Assembly: GCF_002968295.1 (NCBI RefSeq)
Contig: NZ_CP134399.1
Coordinates: 3,038,001-3,102,000 of the forward strand
Reading direction: 5' to 3'
Length of the DNA: 64,000 nucleotides
Origin: Mycobacterium sp. ITM-2016-00317
GTDB taxonomy: Bacteria > Actinomycetota > Actinomycetes > Mycobacteriales > Mycobacteriaceae
Below the pieces are notes generated by a model that had not been told where the DNA came from, searched no databases, and saw only the letters and a list, made by a program, of their open reading frames with translations. Positions within the stretch are counted from its first letter, which is position 1; each line of letters begins with the position of its first letter. Positions 31,182 to 40,016 of the stretch are shown piece by piece. The position numbers were made by a program, and so were the translations under genes.

Positions 31182-32117
31182 CTAGGCCGAGAACAGCCTC
31201 TGGAGCTCGGTCAGCCACGGCACCGCGAGAGCGATGGTCGGCACGATCAGCACCGCGGCCGCCGCGACGTACGCGCCCGCGGCCAGGATCCTGCTGTTGG
31301 GCTCCCCGCCGAGGCGGCGCACCCGCACCACCGTCGTCGGGCCGCCTGCGGCCAGCGCACCGCGGGGCGCGCGGGCGGACGCGCACGCGACCAGCGCACG
31401 GGCCAGCGGGGTCGGGCCTTCGCGGCGCACCGCGGCGTCGTCGGCCAGGAGTTCGATCAGCAACTTGACCGCGTTGAGCGCGTGCGCACTGCGCACCCAG
31501 CGGGGGAACGCCGCGTGCACGGCGGTGAACATCTCCAGTACGAGATCATGCCGGGCGCGTAGGTGGGCGTGTTCGTGCTCCAGGATCGCAGCGACTTCAC
31601 TGTCCGACAGGGCTTTGAGGGCGCCTTCGCTGACCACGACGCGGCTGCGGACCCCGGGCAGGCAGTAGGCCAGCGGCTCGGCGACGTCGAGGATGCGCAG
31701 TCCGCGGTCGGCCCGGTCCCGGGAGTCGTGGGCGCCGACCAGGTCGACGACCATGCGGTGGTGGGCCCGGCGTCGGCGCGTCGCGATGGCGACCTGCAGG
31801 ACCGACGCGATCAGCCGGGCGCCGATCACCAGCGTCAGGACGAACACGATGACGTAGGCCGTCCACAGCGGCCAGCCCAGTACGGCGATCTCACTGACGA
31901 TGGTGGCCGTCGGGCGGCCGTCCGGACCGGGTACGAAAAGCCTGCTCGCGATGGCTATTCCGGCCGAGAACGCGGACAGGACGGCGGCGGACGCGATCGC
32001 CTGCCACAGCACGATCGCGGCGCGGGGTGCCCGCAGCGGCCAGCTTGCCCGGGCCAGCATCGCCGGCACCGGCCCCGACAGGAGCAAGGCGACGATCGAG
32101 AAGGCCAGCGCGGACAC
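31182..32117 (-). CDS. M56-family membrane zinc metallopeptidase (Rv1845c/BlaR1-like), 311 aa
   Basis: The protein is integral to the membrane, with hydrophobic segments at about 3-20, 35-55, 75-105 and 275-300. The zinc site HEHAH lies in EHEHAHLRARHD (about 180), with ELLADDAAVRR downstream supplying the third ligand. It lacks the beta-lactam sensor domain of BlaR1. In M. tuberculosis the Rv1845c product acts with the BlaI repressor Rv1846c and affects respiration genes (from memory). It begins 14 bases after blaI and is probably in the same transcript. Confidence 0.88.
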   Translation of the reverse strand: MSALAFSIVALLLSGPVPAMLARASWPLRAPRAAIVLWQAIASAAVLSAFSAGIAIASRLFVPGPDGRPTATIVSEIAVLGWPLWTAYVIVFVLTLVIGARLIASVLQVAIATRRRRAHHRMVVDLVGAHDSRDRADRGLRILDVAEPLAYCLPGVRSRVVVSEGALKALSDSEVAAILEHEHAHLRARHDLVLEMFTAVHAAFPRWVRSAHALNAVKLLIELLADDAAVRREGPTPLARALVACASARAPRGALAAGGPTTVVRVRRLGGEPNSRILAAGAYVAAAAVLIVPTIALAVPWLTELQRLFSA

Positions 32118-32131
32118 GCTGTCAGTGTCTC

Positions 32132-32548
32132 TCAGCTGGTGCCTGTATCGCCAGCCGGTGCCCCGTTGCGGTGCTTGTCCTCCAGCTCGGTGAGCGCGCG
32201 GCGCAGCGCGGCTGCCTCGTCGGCACCGACCCGCTCCACGAAATGCACGAGTGCGGCTTCCCGGCTGCCGGAGTCGGCGGCCTGGTCCAGTGCATCGACC
32301 ATCAGCCCCGCGACCAGTTCATCCCGGCCGTGGGTCGGCGCATATCGGTGCGCGCGGTCGTCGCGGTGCTGCACCACCAGGTTCTTCTTCGCCAGCCGCT
32401 GCAGCACGGTCATGATCGTCGTGTAGGCGAGGTCGCGGTGAGCGGCCAGGGCCTCATGCACCTGGCGCACGGTTTGCGGCTCGCCGGTGGACCACAGGTG
32501 GTCCATGACAGAACGCTCGAGTTCCCCGAGCCTCGTCAGCTTTGCCAT
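32132..32548 (-). CDS. blaI: BlaI/CopY-family transcriptional repressor, 138 aa
   Basis: This small winged-helix repressor begins MAKLTRLGELERSVMDHLW and contains the recognition helix region TTIMTVLQRLAKKNLV. BlaI repressors dimerise through the C-terminal half and are inactivated by cleavage by a partner M56 peptidase, which here is the next gene. Upstream, several GTAGTA-type half-sites match expected autoregulation. Orthologue of Rv1846c. Confidence 0.93.
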   Translation of the reverse strand: MAKLTRLGELERSVMDHLWSTGEPQTVRQVHEALAAHRDLAYTTIMTVLQRLAKKNLVVQHRDDRAHRYAPTHGRDELVAGLMVDALDQAADSGSREAALVHFVERVGADEAAALRRALTELEDKHRNGAPAGDTGTS

Positions 32549-32561
32549 CGTCCGTTCATCT

Positions 32562-32601
32562 CCTACCGGCAGTAGGTCAAAGCGTACTACGTGCTTACTA
32601 C
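32562..32601 (-). promoter_or_regulatory. Cluster of BlaI-type half-sites upstream of blaI
   Basis: CCTAC-N5-GTAGG (32562-32576) forms a dyad, and TACTAC occurs at 32585-32590 and again at 32596-32601. On the minus strand these read GTAGTA. BlaI-family operators are built of such TACTA/TAGTA half-sites. The cluster lies 13-53 bases before the blaI start, consistent with autorepression. Confidence 0.5.
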
Positions 32602-32740
32602 CGCGTGTCGTATCAAATTACGTTGCCCGCCGGCGCCGCCGCCCGGCGCCCTGCGATGCCAACGTCAGCACCTGCGCCGGGGACTCCCCACCTGGCTTGT
32701 GAGTCGAGTCACAGGGACTGGCCGCCTCCGGAGCCATGAC

Positions 32741-32759
32741 TATAGTAAGGCTAACCTAA
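32741..32759 (+). promoter_or_regulatory. IdeR/DtxR-type iron box
   Basis: The 19 bases TATAGTAAGGCTAACCTAA match 15 of 19 positions of TTAGGTTAGGCTAACCTAA, with the right 12 positions perfect. The box ends 18 bases before the ATG of the next gene, so IdeR with iron would repress that gene. This is the best iron box in the window. Confidence 0.75.
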
Positions 32760-32777
32760 CCAGGGAACGGAGGTGTC

Positions 32778-33548
32778 ATGACGGTTCTCGTCGAGGATCC
32801 CCTGATCGCGAGCATGGCGATCAGCCGCACGCTGCCGATACATGAATCGAGCCGCCGGCTCCGGGAGCTCTACCGCGAATGTCCGCGCGTCTACGGCGTC
32901 GCGGTGATGGGCGATCTGTCGCGGCGCCGGTGGTGGCCACTGACCGACCTCCTGACCACGGACCGTCTGACCGCGATGTTCGAGGCCGGCGTGGCCGAGA
33001 CCGAGAGCCCGGCCGCGGTGGCCCAGCAGCTGGCAGCCACGTTCGCCCACGTCGTCGTCGGCCGGGTGATACCGCTGCTGGCCGTCGAGGGGCGGGCCTG
33101 GGACACCGGCTTGGAGAACCTGTGGGCGCATGTCGACTCCGAGGGCGCCATCGACTGGGTCGGGGTGGTCGATCCCACCCTGCGCGCATTGCCGGAGGAC
33201 CCGTTCTTCGCGTCGCGCCGCGGCTTCCGATCCGCGCACGACGGCATCGTCGCTCTCCCCAGCGAGGCGGCACTGACCACCTGGATCGCCCATCGCAGCC
33301 ATTGCGCACTCGGACCGGTCTTCGCCAGGCTCGCCGCCGTCAGCGGCGGCGCGATCACAGTGGCGGCGATGTGGCACATCGTGGGCGCCACCGTGGTCAG
33401 CGCGGCCACCCAGACGCCGTTGCTGGCCGGCACGAGCGAGGTGGACAGCATGCGCCGCAGCCAGGCGGTGCTCGACGCGCTGGTCGGATTCGGGCTGCCG
33501 GTGCGCGGGACATCCCGGGCGAATGCCGGAAAGCTCTTGCTTAATTAG
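32778..33548 (+). CDS. Iron-regulated FhuF-like protein, putative, 256 aa
   Basis: The gene has a strong GGAGGTG ribosome site and lies directly behind an iron box. The middle of the protein (AHVVVGRVIPLLAVEGRAWD, then LWAHVDSEGAIDWVGVVDP, about 90-132) resembles the IucA/FhuF family of ferric-siderophore reductases and transport-linked proteins. Only two cysteines are present (about 35 and 176), so the C-terminal [2Fe-2S] cluster of true FhuF is missing or replaced. A role in siderophore-iron release or handling is plausible from regulation and this weak similarity. It has no counterpart between Rv1846c and Rv1847 in M. tuberculosis. Its stop codon overlaps a perfect palindrome. Confidence 0.6.
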   Translation: MTVLVEDPLIASMAISRTLPIHESSRRLRELYRECPRVYGVAVMGDLSRRRWWPLTDLLTTDRLTAMFEAGVAETESPAAVAQQLAATFAHVVVGRVIPLLAVEGRAWDTGLENLWAHVDSEGAIDWVGVVDPTLRALPEDPFFASRRGFRSAHDGIVALPSEAALTTWIAHRSHCALGPVFARLAAVSGGAITVAAMWHIVGATVVSAATQTPLLAGTSEVDSMRRSQAVLDALVGFGLPVRGTSRANAGKLLLN

Positions 33549-33563
33549 GCAAGCCTTGCCTAT
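33545..33563. promoter_or_regulatory. DtxR-like perfect palindrome at the end of the FhuF-like gene
   Basis: TAGGCAAG-C-CTTGCCTA (33546-33562) is a perfect 17-base palindrome that includes the stop codon. The 19-base window matches 14 of 19 positions of the DtxR consensus TTAGGTTAGCCTAACCTAA. It could regulate the downstream thioesterase-urease operon, or be a second IdeR-family site. Alternatively it is an operator for another metal regulator. Symmetry is certain, identity is not. Confidence 0.5.
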
Positions 33564-33633
33564 TCTTGTCCCATCGGAACCACTGGACCGAGCCGGAGTC
33601 CTGAGGGCTGCAGAGACCCCCGGTCCGACCGAA

Positions 33634-33668
33634 GGAAGGGTCCCGCGCCATCGGCGCGGGGCCCTTCC
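33634..33668 (+). terminator. Strong GC hairpin, terminator-like, before the thioesterase gene
   Basis: Arms 33634-33649 and 33653-33668 pair over 16 positions with one G-T-type mismatch around a three-base loop. It lies about 85 bases past the FhuF-like gene and about 60 bases before the thioesterase. It may terminate the iron-regulated transcript or be an attenuator in the leader of the urease operon. No U tract follows. Confidence 0.55.
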
Positions 33669-33729
33669 GCTCGTCGGGAGACCGCACCCCGGCGCAGCCG
33701 CGCGCTCCGCGCGCGTGTAGACAAAACGC

Positions 33730-34134
33730 GTGACGACAGAAGTACCGGAGGGCCTCGGCGAAGGCTTCGACCGAGTTCTCGGCCTGGAGTATCTGGAGAT
33801 GACCCCCGACGGCGGGCAGGCCCGGTTGGAGATCACCGAAAAGCTGCTGCAGCCATGGGGAATCGTGCACGGCGGGGTGTACTGCGCGGTGATCGAGAGC
33901 ATGGCCAGCGTTTCCGGGCATATCTGGCTCTCCCAGCACGGAGGCGGCACGGTCGTCGGCGTCAACAACAACACCGATTTCCTGCGGGCCATCGGATCCG
34001 GGACCGTCACGGCGACGTCGACGCCGATCCATCGCGGCCGCCGCCAGCAGTTGTGGCTGATCACCATCACCGACGACACCGACCGTGTGGTGGCGCGCGG
34101 GCAGGTGCGCCTGCAGAACATCGCCCAGGACTGA
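33730..34134 (+). CDS. PaaI-type hotdog-fold thioesterase (Rv1847 orthologue), 134 aa
   Basis: The hotdog signature is visible as QPWGIVHGGVYCAVIESMAS, with the HGG and downstream Glu used in acyl-CoA hydrolysis, followed by GVNNNTDFLRAI. The size is that of a single hotdog domain. The GTG at 33730 is the only reasonable start. The gene precedes the urease operon as in M. tuberculosis, but no direct link with urea metabolism is known. The substrate is probably an aromatic or fatty acyl-CoA (family inference). Confidence 0.87.
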   Translation: MTTEVPEGLGEGFDRVLGLEYLEMTPDGGQARLEITEKLLQPWGIVHGGVYCAVIESMASVSGHIWLSQHGGGTVVGVNNNTDFLRAIGSGTVTATSTPIHRGRRQQLWLITITDDTDRVVARGQVRLQNIAQD

Positions 34135-34185
34135 CGGGGCGGCTCCTCGCGCGGCCGCACGGGGGTCGTGGCAGGATCGCCCACT

Positions 34186-34488
34186 ATGCGTTTGACGCCG
34201 CATGAACAGGAACGGCTGCTGCTGTCGTATGCCGCCGAGCTCGCCCGCCGCCGCCGGGCGCGGGGACTGAGGCTCAATCACCCCGAGGCGGTCGCGGTGA
34301 TCACCGATCACATCCTCGAAGGCGCCCGCGACGGCCGCACCGTGGCCGAGCTGATGGTCAGCGGCCGTGAGGTTCTCGGTCGCGACGACGTGATGGACGG
34401 CATTCCGGAGATGCTCGCCGACGTCCAGGTGGAGGCGACGTTCCCGGACGGCACCAAACTCGTCACCGTCCACCACCCGATCCCGTGA
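34186..34488 (+). CDS. ureA: Urease gamma subunit, 100 aa
   Basis: The 100-residue sequence begins [23 protein letters not shown] and contains [21 protein letters not shown], both diagnostic of UreA. ATG at 34186 gives the standard length; an upstream GTG is not needed. It is the first gene of ureABCFGD. With beta and alpha subunits it forms the nickel urease that splits urea to ammonia and carbamate. Confidence 0.97.
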   Translation: MRLTPHEQERLLLSYAAELARRRRARGLRLNHPEAVAVITDHILEGARDGRTVAELMVSGREVLGRDDVMDGIPEMLADVQVEATFPDGTKLVTVHHPIP

Positions 34489-34502
34489 GACAGGTGCGGC
34501 AC

Positions 34503-34817
34503 ATGATTCCAGGCGAGATCGTCTTCGGCGACGGCGACATCGAGATCAACGGGCACGGTCCGCGGCTCGAGCTGGACATCGTCAACACCGGGGACCGGCC
34601 GGTGCAGGTCGGCAGCCACGTCCATGTGCCGCAGGCCAACAGCGCGCTGGACTTCGACCGGGCCGCCGCGCGCGGGTACCGGTTCGACATCCCCGCCGGC
34701 ACCGCGATCCGGTTCGAACCCGGTGTCGCGCAACATGTCCGGCTGGTCCCGCTGGGTGGTAGGCGGGAAGTGCACGGCCTGAGCCTGGATCCGCCGGGAC
34801 GATTGGACGAGAAATGA
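34503..34817 (+). CDS. ureB: Urease beta subunit, 104 aa
   Basis: [17 protein letters not shown] at the start and [20 protein letters not shown] in the middle are typical of UreB. ATG at 34503 matches the M. tuberculosis N terminus; an in-frame GTG at 34485 that overlaps the ureA stop (GTGA) could start a form six residues longer. Its stop overlaps the ATG of ureC by four bases. Confidence 0.95.
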   Translation: MIPGEIVFGDGDIEINGHGPRLELDIVNTGDRPVQVGSHVHVPQANSALDFDRAAARGYRFDIPAGTAIRFEPGVAQHVRLVPLGGRREVHGLSLDPPGRLDEK

Positions 34818-36535
34818 CGCAGATCTCCCGGTCGCACTACGCGGCGCTGTACGGACCGACCACCGGCGATCGGATCCGGCTGGCCGACACCGACCTTTTC
34901 ATCGAGATCACCGAGGACCGCAGCGGCGGGCCGGGCCGCGCCGGCGACGAAGCGGTGTTCGGCGGCGGCAAGGTGCTGCGCGAATCGATGGGCCAGTCGC
35001 GGGCCACCCGCGCCGAGGGCGCCCCCGACACCGTCATCACCGGCGCGGTGATTCTCGATCACTGGGGGATCATCAAGGCCGACATCGGGATTCGTGACGG
35101 CAGGATCACCGCGATCGGCAAGGCGGGCAATCCCGACATCATGTCGGGCGTGCACCCGGACCTGGTGGTCGGGCCGTCGACCGAGATCATCGCCGGCAAC
35201 GGCCGCATCGTCACCGCGGGGGCCATTGACTGCCATGTGCACCTGATCTGCCCGCAGATCATGGAGGAGGCGCTCGGCGGCGGCATCACCACCATCGTCG
35301 CCGGCGGCACCGGGCCGGCCGAGGGCAGCAAGGCCACCACTGTGACCCCCGGCGCCTGGCACCTGGCCCGCATGCTGGAGGCGCTGGACACCTGGCCGGT
35401 CAACGTCGCGCTGCTCGGCAAGGGCAACACGGTCAGCGCCGAAGCCATGTGGGAGCAGTTGCGCGGTGGCGCAGCGGGTTTCAAGCTGCACGAGGACTGG
35501 GGGACCACGCCGGCGGCGATCGACGCCTGCCTGACGGTGTGCGACGCCGCCGGGGTACAGGCCAACATCCACACCGACACGCTCAACGAGGCCGGGTTCG
35601 TCGAGGACACCCTCGCCGCGATCAAGGGCCGGTCGATCCACGCCTATCACACCGAGGGCGCAGGCGGCGGGCACGCACCCGACATCATCACCGTCGCAGG
35701 CCACCCCAACGTGCTGCCCAGTTCGACCAACCCGACGCGGCCCCACACGGTGAACACCCTCGACGAGCATCTCGACATGCTGATGGTGTGCCACCACCTG
35801 AACCCCGGGGTGCCCGAGGACCTGGCGTTCGCGGAGAGCCGGATCCGGCCGTCGACCATCGCCGCCGAGGACCTGCTGCACGACATCGGCGCGATCTCGA
35901 TGATCGGCAGCGACTCGCAGGCGATGGGCCGCATCGGCGAGGTGGTGATGCGCACCTGGCAGACCGCGCACGTGATGAAGCGCCGCCGCGGATTCCTGCC
36001 GGGGGACAACGGCGCCGACAACGCCCGCGCGCAGCGCTACGTCGCCAAGTACACGATCTGCCCGGCCGTCGCCCACGGGATGGACAGCGAGATCGGTTCG
36101 GTCGAGGTCGGCAAGCTCGCCGACCTGGTGCTGTGGGAGCCGGCGTTCTTCGGTGTGCGCCCGCACGCCGTGGTCAAGGGCGGGATGATCGCGTGGGCGG
36201 CGATGGGGGACGCGAACGCGTCGATCCCGACACCACAGCCGGTGCTGCCGCGCCCGATGTTCGGCGCCGCGCCCGCGGCGGCCGCGGCGACGTCGGTGCA
36301 CTTCGTGGCACCGCAGGCGATCGAGGACGGTCTGGCCGACCGGATCGCGGTGAACCGCAGGCTGGTCCCGGTCGGCAACGTCCGCGGCGTCGGCAAGGCG
36401 CAGATGCCCCGCAACGACGCGACTCCCGACATCGAGGTGGATCCGGACACCTTCACGGTGCGCATCGACGGCGAGGTCTGGCAGGAACAGCCCGCGACCG
36501 AACTACCGATGGCCCAGCGCTACTTCCTGTTCTGA
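34814..36535 (+). CDS. ureC: Urease alpha (catalytic) subunit, 573 aa
   Basis: This is the amidohydrolase subunit with the bi-nickel site: HVHLICPQ supplies two His ligands, GFKLHEDWG contains the Lys that is carbamylated, and [20 protein letters not shown] is the mobile active-site flap with the catalytic His. Length and order are standard. It overlaps ureB and ureF by ATGA-type junctions (34814 and 36535), so the subunits are translated in a coupled way. Confidence 0.97.
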   Translation: MTQISRSHYAALYGPTTGDRIRLADTDLFIEITEDRSGGPGRAGDEAVFGGGKVLRESMGQSRATRAEGAPDTVITGAVILDHWGIIKADIGIRDGRITAIGKAGNPDIMSGVHPDLVVGPSTEIIAGNGRIVTAGAIDCHVHLICPQIMEEALGGGITTIVAGGTGPAEGSKATTVTPGAWHLARMLEALDTWPVNVALLGKGNTVSAEAMWEQLRGGAAGFKLHEDWGTTPAAIDACLTVCDAAGVQANIHTDTLNEAGFVEDTLAAIKGRSIHAYHTEGAGGGHAPDIITVAGHPNVLPSSTNPTRPHTVNTLDEHLDMLMVCHHLNPGVPEDLAFAESRIRPSTIAAEDLLHDIGAISMIGSDSQAMGRIGEVVMRTWQTAHVMKRRRGFLPGDNGADNARAQRYVAKYTICPAVAHGMDSEIGSVEVGKLADLVLWEPAFFGVRPHAVVKGGMIAWAAMGDANASIPTPQPVLPRPMFGAAPAAAAATSVHFVAPQAIEDGLADRIAVNRRLVPVGNVRGVGKAQMPRNDATPDIEVDPDTFTVRIDGEVWQEQPATELPMAQRYFLF

Positions 36536-37179
36536 TGACCAACCTCGCCACGCTGCTCACCCTGTCGGACTCCCGGCTTCCCACCGGCGGCCACGTGCAC
36601 TCCGGCGGCGTGGAGGAGGGGGTGACCAGCGGGCTGGTGGTCGACCTGGTCACGCTGCAGGCGTATCTGGCGCGCCGGATCCGCACCAGCGGGCTGGTCA
36701 CCGCGTCGCTGGCAGCGGCGGTGCACGGCGGAACGCTGTGCGCGGCGGCCGGTCAGGCCGGTGACGCCGAAACCGATGCGCGCACACCGTCTCCCGCGGC
36801 CCGTGCGGCCTCGCGCGCGCAGGGCCGCGGCCTGGTCCGGCTCGCCCGCCGGGTTTGGCCCGGCCAGGACTGGGACGCGCTGGGACCCACGCCGCACCTC
36901 GCGGTGGCCGCCGGGGTGGCCGGCCGGGTCGGCGGCCTACTCCCCGAACACACCGCGCTGTCGTTGGTGTACACGACGATGACCGGCTCGGCCACCGCCG
37001 CGCAGCGCCTGCTCGCCCTCGATCCCGGCGACGTCGCGGCGCTCACGTTCGCGCTGTCGCCGCTGTGCGAGGAGACCGCCGCCGAGGCCGCCAAGGATCT
37101 CGCCGATCTGTCCGATCCGCTGCTCGACGTGCTCGCCGAGCGCCACCTCGACCGCGAACGCCCACTGTTCGCCTCCTAG
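36535..37179 (+). CDS. ureF: Urease accessory protein UreF, 214 aa
   Basis: UreF is part of the UreDFG nickel-insertion complex. The N terminus (LLTLSDSRLPTGGHVHSGG) and the FALSPLCEETAAE segment near the C terminus are typical. The ATG at 36535 shares its first base with the ureC stop. An Ala/Arg-rich middle (about residues 75-100) is less conserved. Confidence 0.92.
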   Translation: MTNLATLLTLSDSRLPTGGHVHSGGVEEGVTSGLVVDLVTLQAYLARRIRTSGLVTASLAAAVHGGTLCAAAGQAGDAETDARTPSPAARAASRAQGRGLVRLARRVWPGQDWDALGPTPHLAVAAGVAGRVGGLLPEHTALSLVYTTMTGSATAAQRLLALDPGDVAALTFALSPLCEETAAEAAKDLADLSDPLLDVLAERHLDRERPLFAS

Positions 37180-37191
37180 AAAAGGTCTGCC

Positions 37192-37884
37192 ATGCCACCG
37201 CATTTCCTGGACGGCCAGCCGCACCAGCACACCGACCGCCCCCGCCGGGTGCGCCGACCGGGGGAGCCGTTGCGCATCGGTGTCGGCGGCCCTGTCGGCT
37301 CCGGAAAGACCGCGCTGGTGGCCGCACTGTGCCGCCGGCTGCGGGACGAGTTGTCGCTGGCGGTACTGACCAACGACATCTACACCACCGAGGATGCGGA
37401 CTTCCTGCGGCGCAACGCCGTGCTGCCCGACGACCGCATCGCCGCGGTGCAGACCGGGGGCTGCCCGCACACCGCGATCCGTGACGACATCACCGCCAAC
37501 CTGGACGCCATCGACGATCTCGTGGCCGCGCACTCGGGTCCCGGTCAGGGCCTGGACCTGATCCTGGTCGAGTCCGGCGGCGACAACCTGACCGCGACGT
37601 TCTCCTCCGGCCTGGTCGACGTCCAGATCTTCGTCATCGACGTCGCCGGCGGCGACAAGGTGCCGCGCAAAGGCGGTCCCGGTGTCACCTTCTCGGATCT
37701 GTTGGTCATCAACAAGACCGATCTCGCGCCGATGGTCGGCGCCGACCTCGACGTGATGCGCCGGGACGCGGCCGCGGTGCGCAGCGGCCGGCCCTTCGAG
37801 CTGATCTCGTTGGCCGACGACCCGGCGGCGACGCCGGTCCTGGGCTGGGTGCGCGAACAGCTCCGGGTCGCCCAGGAGGTGTAG
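37192..37884 (+). CDS. ureG: Urease accessory GTPase UreG, 230 aa
   Basis: This SIMIBI GTPase drives nickel delivery. It shows the P-loop [11 protein letters not shown], the metal-binding CPH motif in [19 protein letters not shown] and the NKTD guanine motif. A His-containing N terminus ([14 protein letters not shown]) may bind nickel. There is no ureE in the operon, as in other mycobacteria, so this N-terminal His region may help handle nickel (inference). Confidence 0.96.
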   Translation: MPPHFLDGQPHQHTDRPRRVRRPGEPLRIGVGGPVGSGKTALVAALCRRLRDELSLAVLTNDIYTTEDADFLRRNAVLPDDRIAAVQTGGCPHTAIRDDITANLDAIDDLVAAHSGPGQGLDLILVESGGDNLTATFSSGLVDVQIFVIDVAGGDKVPRKGGPGVTFSDLLVINKTDLAPMVGADLDVMRRDAAAVRSGRPFELISLADDPAATPVLGWVREQLRVAQEV

Positions 37885-38511
37885 ATGCGCTCGGACGTGG
37901 TGATCGTCGCGCGGCCCGGACGCGGACCCCACCTCGAGTGCAGTGGCGGGATCGCGGCACGGCGCACCGCACCCGACACGGTGCACCTGGTGTCGTCGGT
38001 GGCCACCCCGCTGGGCGGCGACGCGATCTCGATCCGCGTGGTCGTCGAGCAGGGCGCCCGGCTGAAGGTCCGCACCGTGGCAGCCACCATCGCGCTCCCG
38101 GGTGCGACGACCACCGAGTCACACGCGACCTGGGAGCTCGAGGTCGCGGGCGCGCTGGACCTGGACCCGGAGCCGACCATCGTGGCGGCCACCTCCCGGC
38201 ACCTGACCTGGACCCGCATGACGCTGGCCGGCGCCGGGGAGCTGCGGCTGCGCGAGCGGGTACAGATCGGCAGAACCGGTGAGCGGCAAGGCTTCTGGTC
38301 AGGATCGCTGCACGCCGACCTCGACGGCGCCCCGCTGCTCAGACACCGGGTGGAGCTGGGCCACGAGTCGTCGGCCGACGACGAGATCGCGGCTCCGCGG
38401 GCCGCGGTCAGCGAACTGCACTATCCCCGTACCGATGTCGACACCGCCGGGGTCGCACTGCGGCTGGCCGCAGGCGGATGCCTGACCACCTGGCAGGGGG
38501 AGAGGCTCTAG
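37885..38511 (+). CDS. ureD: Urease accessory protein UreD, 208 aa
   Basis: UreD binds the urease apoenzyme and recruits UreF and UreG. The sequence is of the short mycobacterial type, with HLVSSVATPLGGDAISIRVVVE near residue 40 and a Trp-Gln-Gly C terminus. It begins with the base directly after the ureG stop. Its TAG stop is within the palindrome CTAG at 38508-38511, shared with the stop of the convergent ndh gene. Confidence 0.9.
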   Translation: MRSDVVIVARPGRGPHLECSGGIAARRTAPDTVHLVSSVATPLGGDAISIRVVVEQGARLKVRTVAATIALPGATTTESHATWELEVAGALDLDPEPTIVAATSRHLTWTRMTLAGAGELRLRERVQIGRTGERQGFWSGSLHADLDGAPLLRHRVELGHESSADDEIAAPRAAVSELHYPRTDVDTAGVALRLAAGGCLTTWQGERL

Positions 38512-39881
38512 CTCGCGGCCCTCTCGGTGTCCTGCGCGGCGGCGGCGATCTCCTCGAGTTCCTCGATCCGCGTCCGCGCGTAGGCCTGCTGTTCGGTGAT
38601 GGTCAGCTGACCCCGCTTGGTCGACAGGAACGTCACAGTCCACGACAGCAGCGTGACGATCTTGGTCTTGAAGCCGACCAAATAGACCAGGTGCAGCACC
38701 AGCCAGGACAGCCAGGCGATGAAACCCTCGAACTCCAGCGGACCGATCTTGGCGACCGCGCTGAACCGCGACACCGTGGCCATCGAGCCCTTGTCGAAGT
38801 AGTTGAACGGTTCACGCTCGGCGGGGTCGGCGCCCTTGAGGCCCGCCGCGATCGCCTTGGCGGCGTACTTGCCGCCCTGGATCGCCCCCTGGGCCATCCC
38901 GGGCACACCTTCGACGGCGGCCATGTCGCCGACGACGAACACGTTCGGATGCCCCGGGATCGACAGGTCGGGCAGCACCTTGACCCGTCCGGCGCGGTCG
39001 AGCTCGACGCCGGACTGTTCGGCCAGGTCACGGCCGAGCGGGCTGGCCGACACCCCGGCCGACCACACCTTGCACGCCGCCTCGATCCGGCGGATCGTGC
39101 CGTCGGGATCCTTGACGGTGATGCCGTTGCGGTCGACGTCGGTGACCATCGCGTTGAGCTGGATCTCGACGCCCAGCTTCTCCAGCCTGGCCTGCGCCTT
39201 CTTGCCCAGCTTCTCACCCATCGGCGGCAGTACGGCAGGCGCGGCGTCGAGCAGGATCACCCGCGCCTTCGTCGAATCGATGTGCCGGAACGCACCTTTG
39301 AGCGTGTGGTCGGCCAACTCGGCGATCTGACCGGCCATCTCGACGCCCGTCGGACCTGCGCCGACGACCACGAAGGTCAGCAGCTTCTCCCGGCGGGCGG
39401 GGTCGCTGGAGCGCTCCGCCTGCTCGAACGAACCGAGGATCCGGCCGCGCAACTCCAGTGCGTCGTCGATCGACTTCATGCCCGGGGCCCACTCCGCGAA
39501 GTGGTCGTTGCCGAAATACGACTGGCCGGCACCCGCGGCGACGATCAGGCTGTCGAACGGCGTGACGTAGGTGTGGCCGAGCAGTTCGGACCGGATCGTC
39601 TTGGTCTTCAGGTCGATCTTCGTCACGTCGCCGAGCAGCACCTGCGCGTTCTTCTGATTGCGCAGGATCACCCGGGTCGCGGGCGCGATCTCGCCTTCGG
39701 AGATGATGCCGGTCGCGACCTGGTAGAGCAGCGGCTGGAACAGATGATGGGTGGTGCGGGCGACCAGCTTGATGTCGACATCGGCGCGCTTGAGCGTCTT
39801 GGCCGCGGTCAACCCGCCGAAACCCGATCCGATGATCACGACCTTGTGCCGATCGGTCGGAGTGGCTCCGGGATGGCTCAT
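38508..39881 (-). CDS. ndh: Type II NADH:quinone dehydrogenase, 457 aa
   Basis: This is the non-proton-pumping NADH dehydrogenase of the membrane face. The FAD-binding GSGFGG motif lies at about 17-22, the NADH-binding GAGPTGVEMAGQIAEL near 165-185, and FVVGDMAAVEGVPG follows. C-terminal hydrophobic and amphipathic stretches (IAWLSWLVLHLVYLVGF, about 385-405) anchor it to the membrane. It is the orthologue of Rv1854c. It converges with the urease operon and shares a 4-base stop palindrome with ureD. Confidence 0.95.
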   Translation of the reverse strand: MSHPGATPTDRHKVVIIGSGFGGLTAAKTLKRADVDIKLVARTTHHLFQPLLYQVATGIISEGEIAPATRVILRNQKNAQVLLGDVTKIDLKTKTIRSELLGHTYVTPFDSLIVAAGAGQSYFGNDHFAEWAPGMKSIDDALELRGRILGSFEQAERSSDPARREKLLTFVVVGAGPTGVEMAGQIAELADHTLKGAFRHIDSTKARVILLDAAPAVLPPMGEKLGKKAQARLEKLGVEIQLNAMVTDVDRNGITVKDPDGTIRRIEAACKVWSAGVSASPLGRDLAEQSGVELDRAGRVKVLPDLSIPGHPNVFVVGDMAAVEGVPGMAQGAIQGGKYAAKAIAAGLKGADPAEREPFNYFDKGSMATVSRFSAVAKIGPLEFEGFIAWLSWLVLHLVYLVGFKTKIVTLLSWTVTFLSTKRGQLTITEQQAYARTRIEELEEIAAAAQDTERAAS

Positions 39882-40016
39882 TCCAAATTCCTTACCGGTC
39901 CTTGTTGCGGGCCCCTGGTCGGGTCCTGAGACCTTCCTCGTCTACCCGTTCCGAACAACCAGAACCTTAGTCGTTGCCCTTCCGCACGACGCGGTGAGAT
40001 GGCCCACCGCGGCCCG

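Noticed and set aside
34463..36301. 612-codon minus-strand frame opposite ureC
   Set aside because: Antisense to a definite urease subunit; no domain words.
34186..38511. Missing ureE in the urease operon
   Set aside because: Mycobacterial urease operons usually lack ureE, so this is normal.
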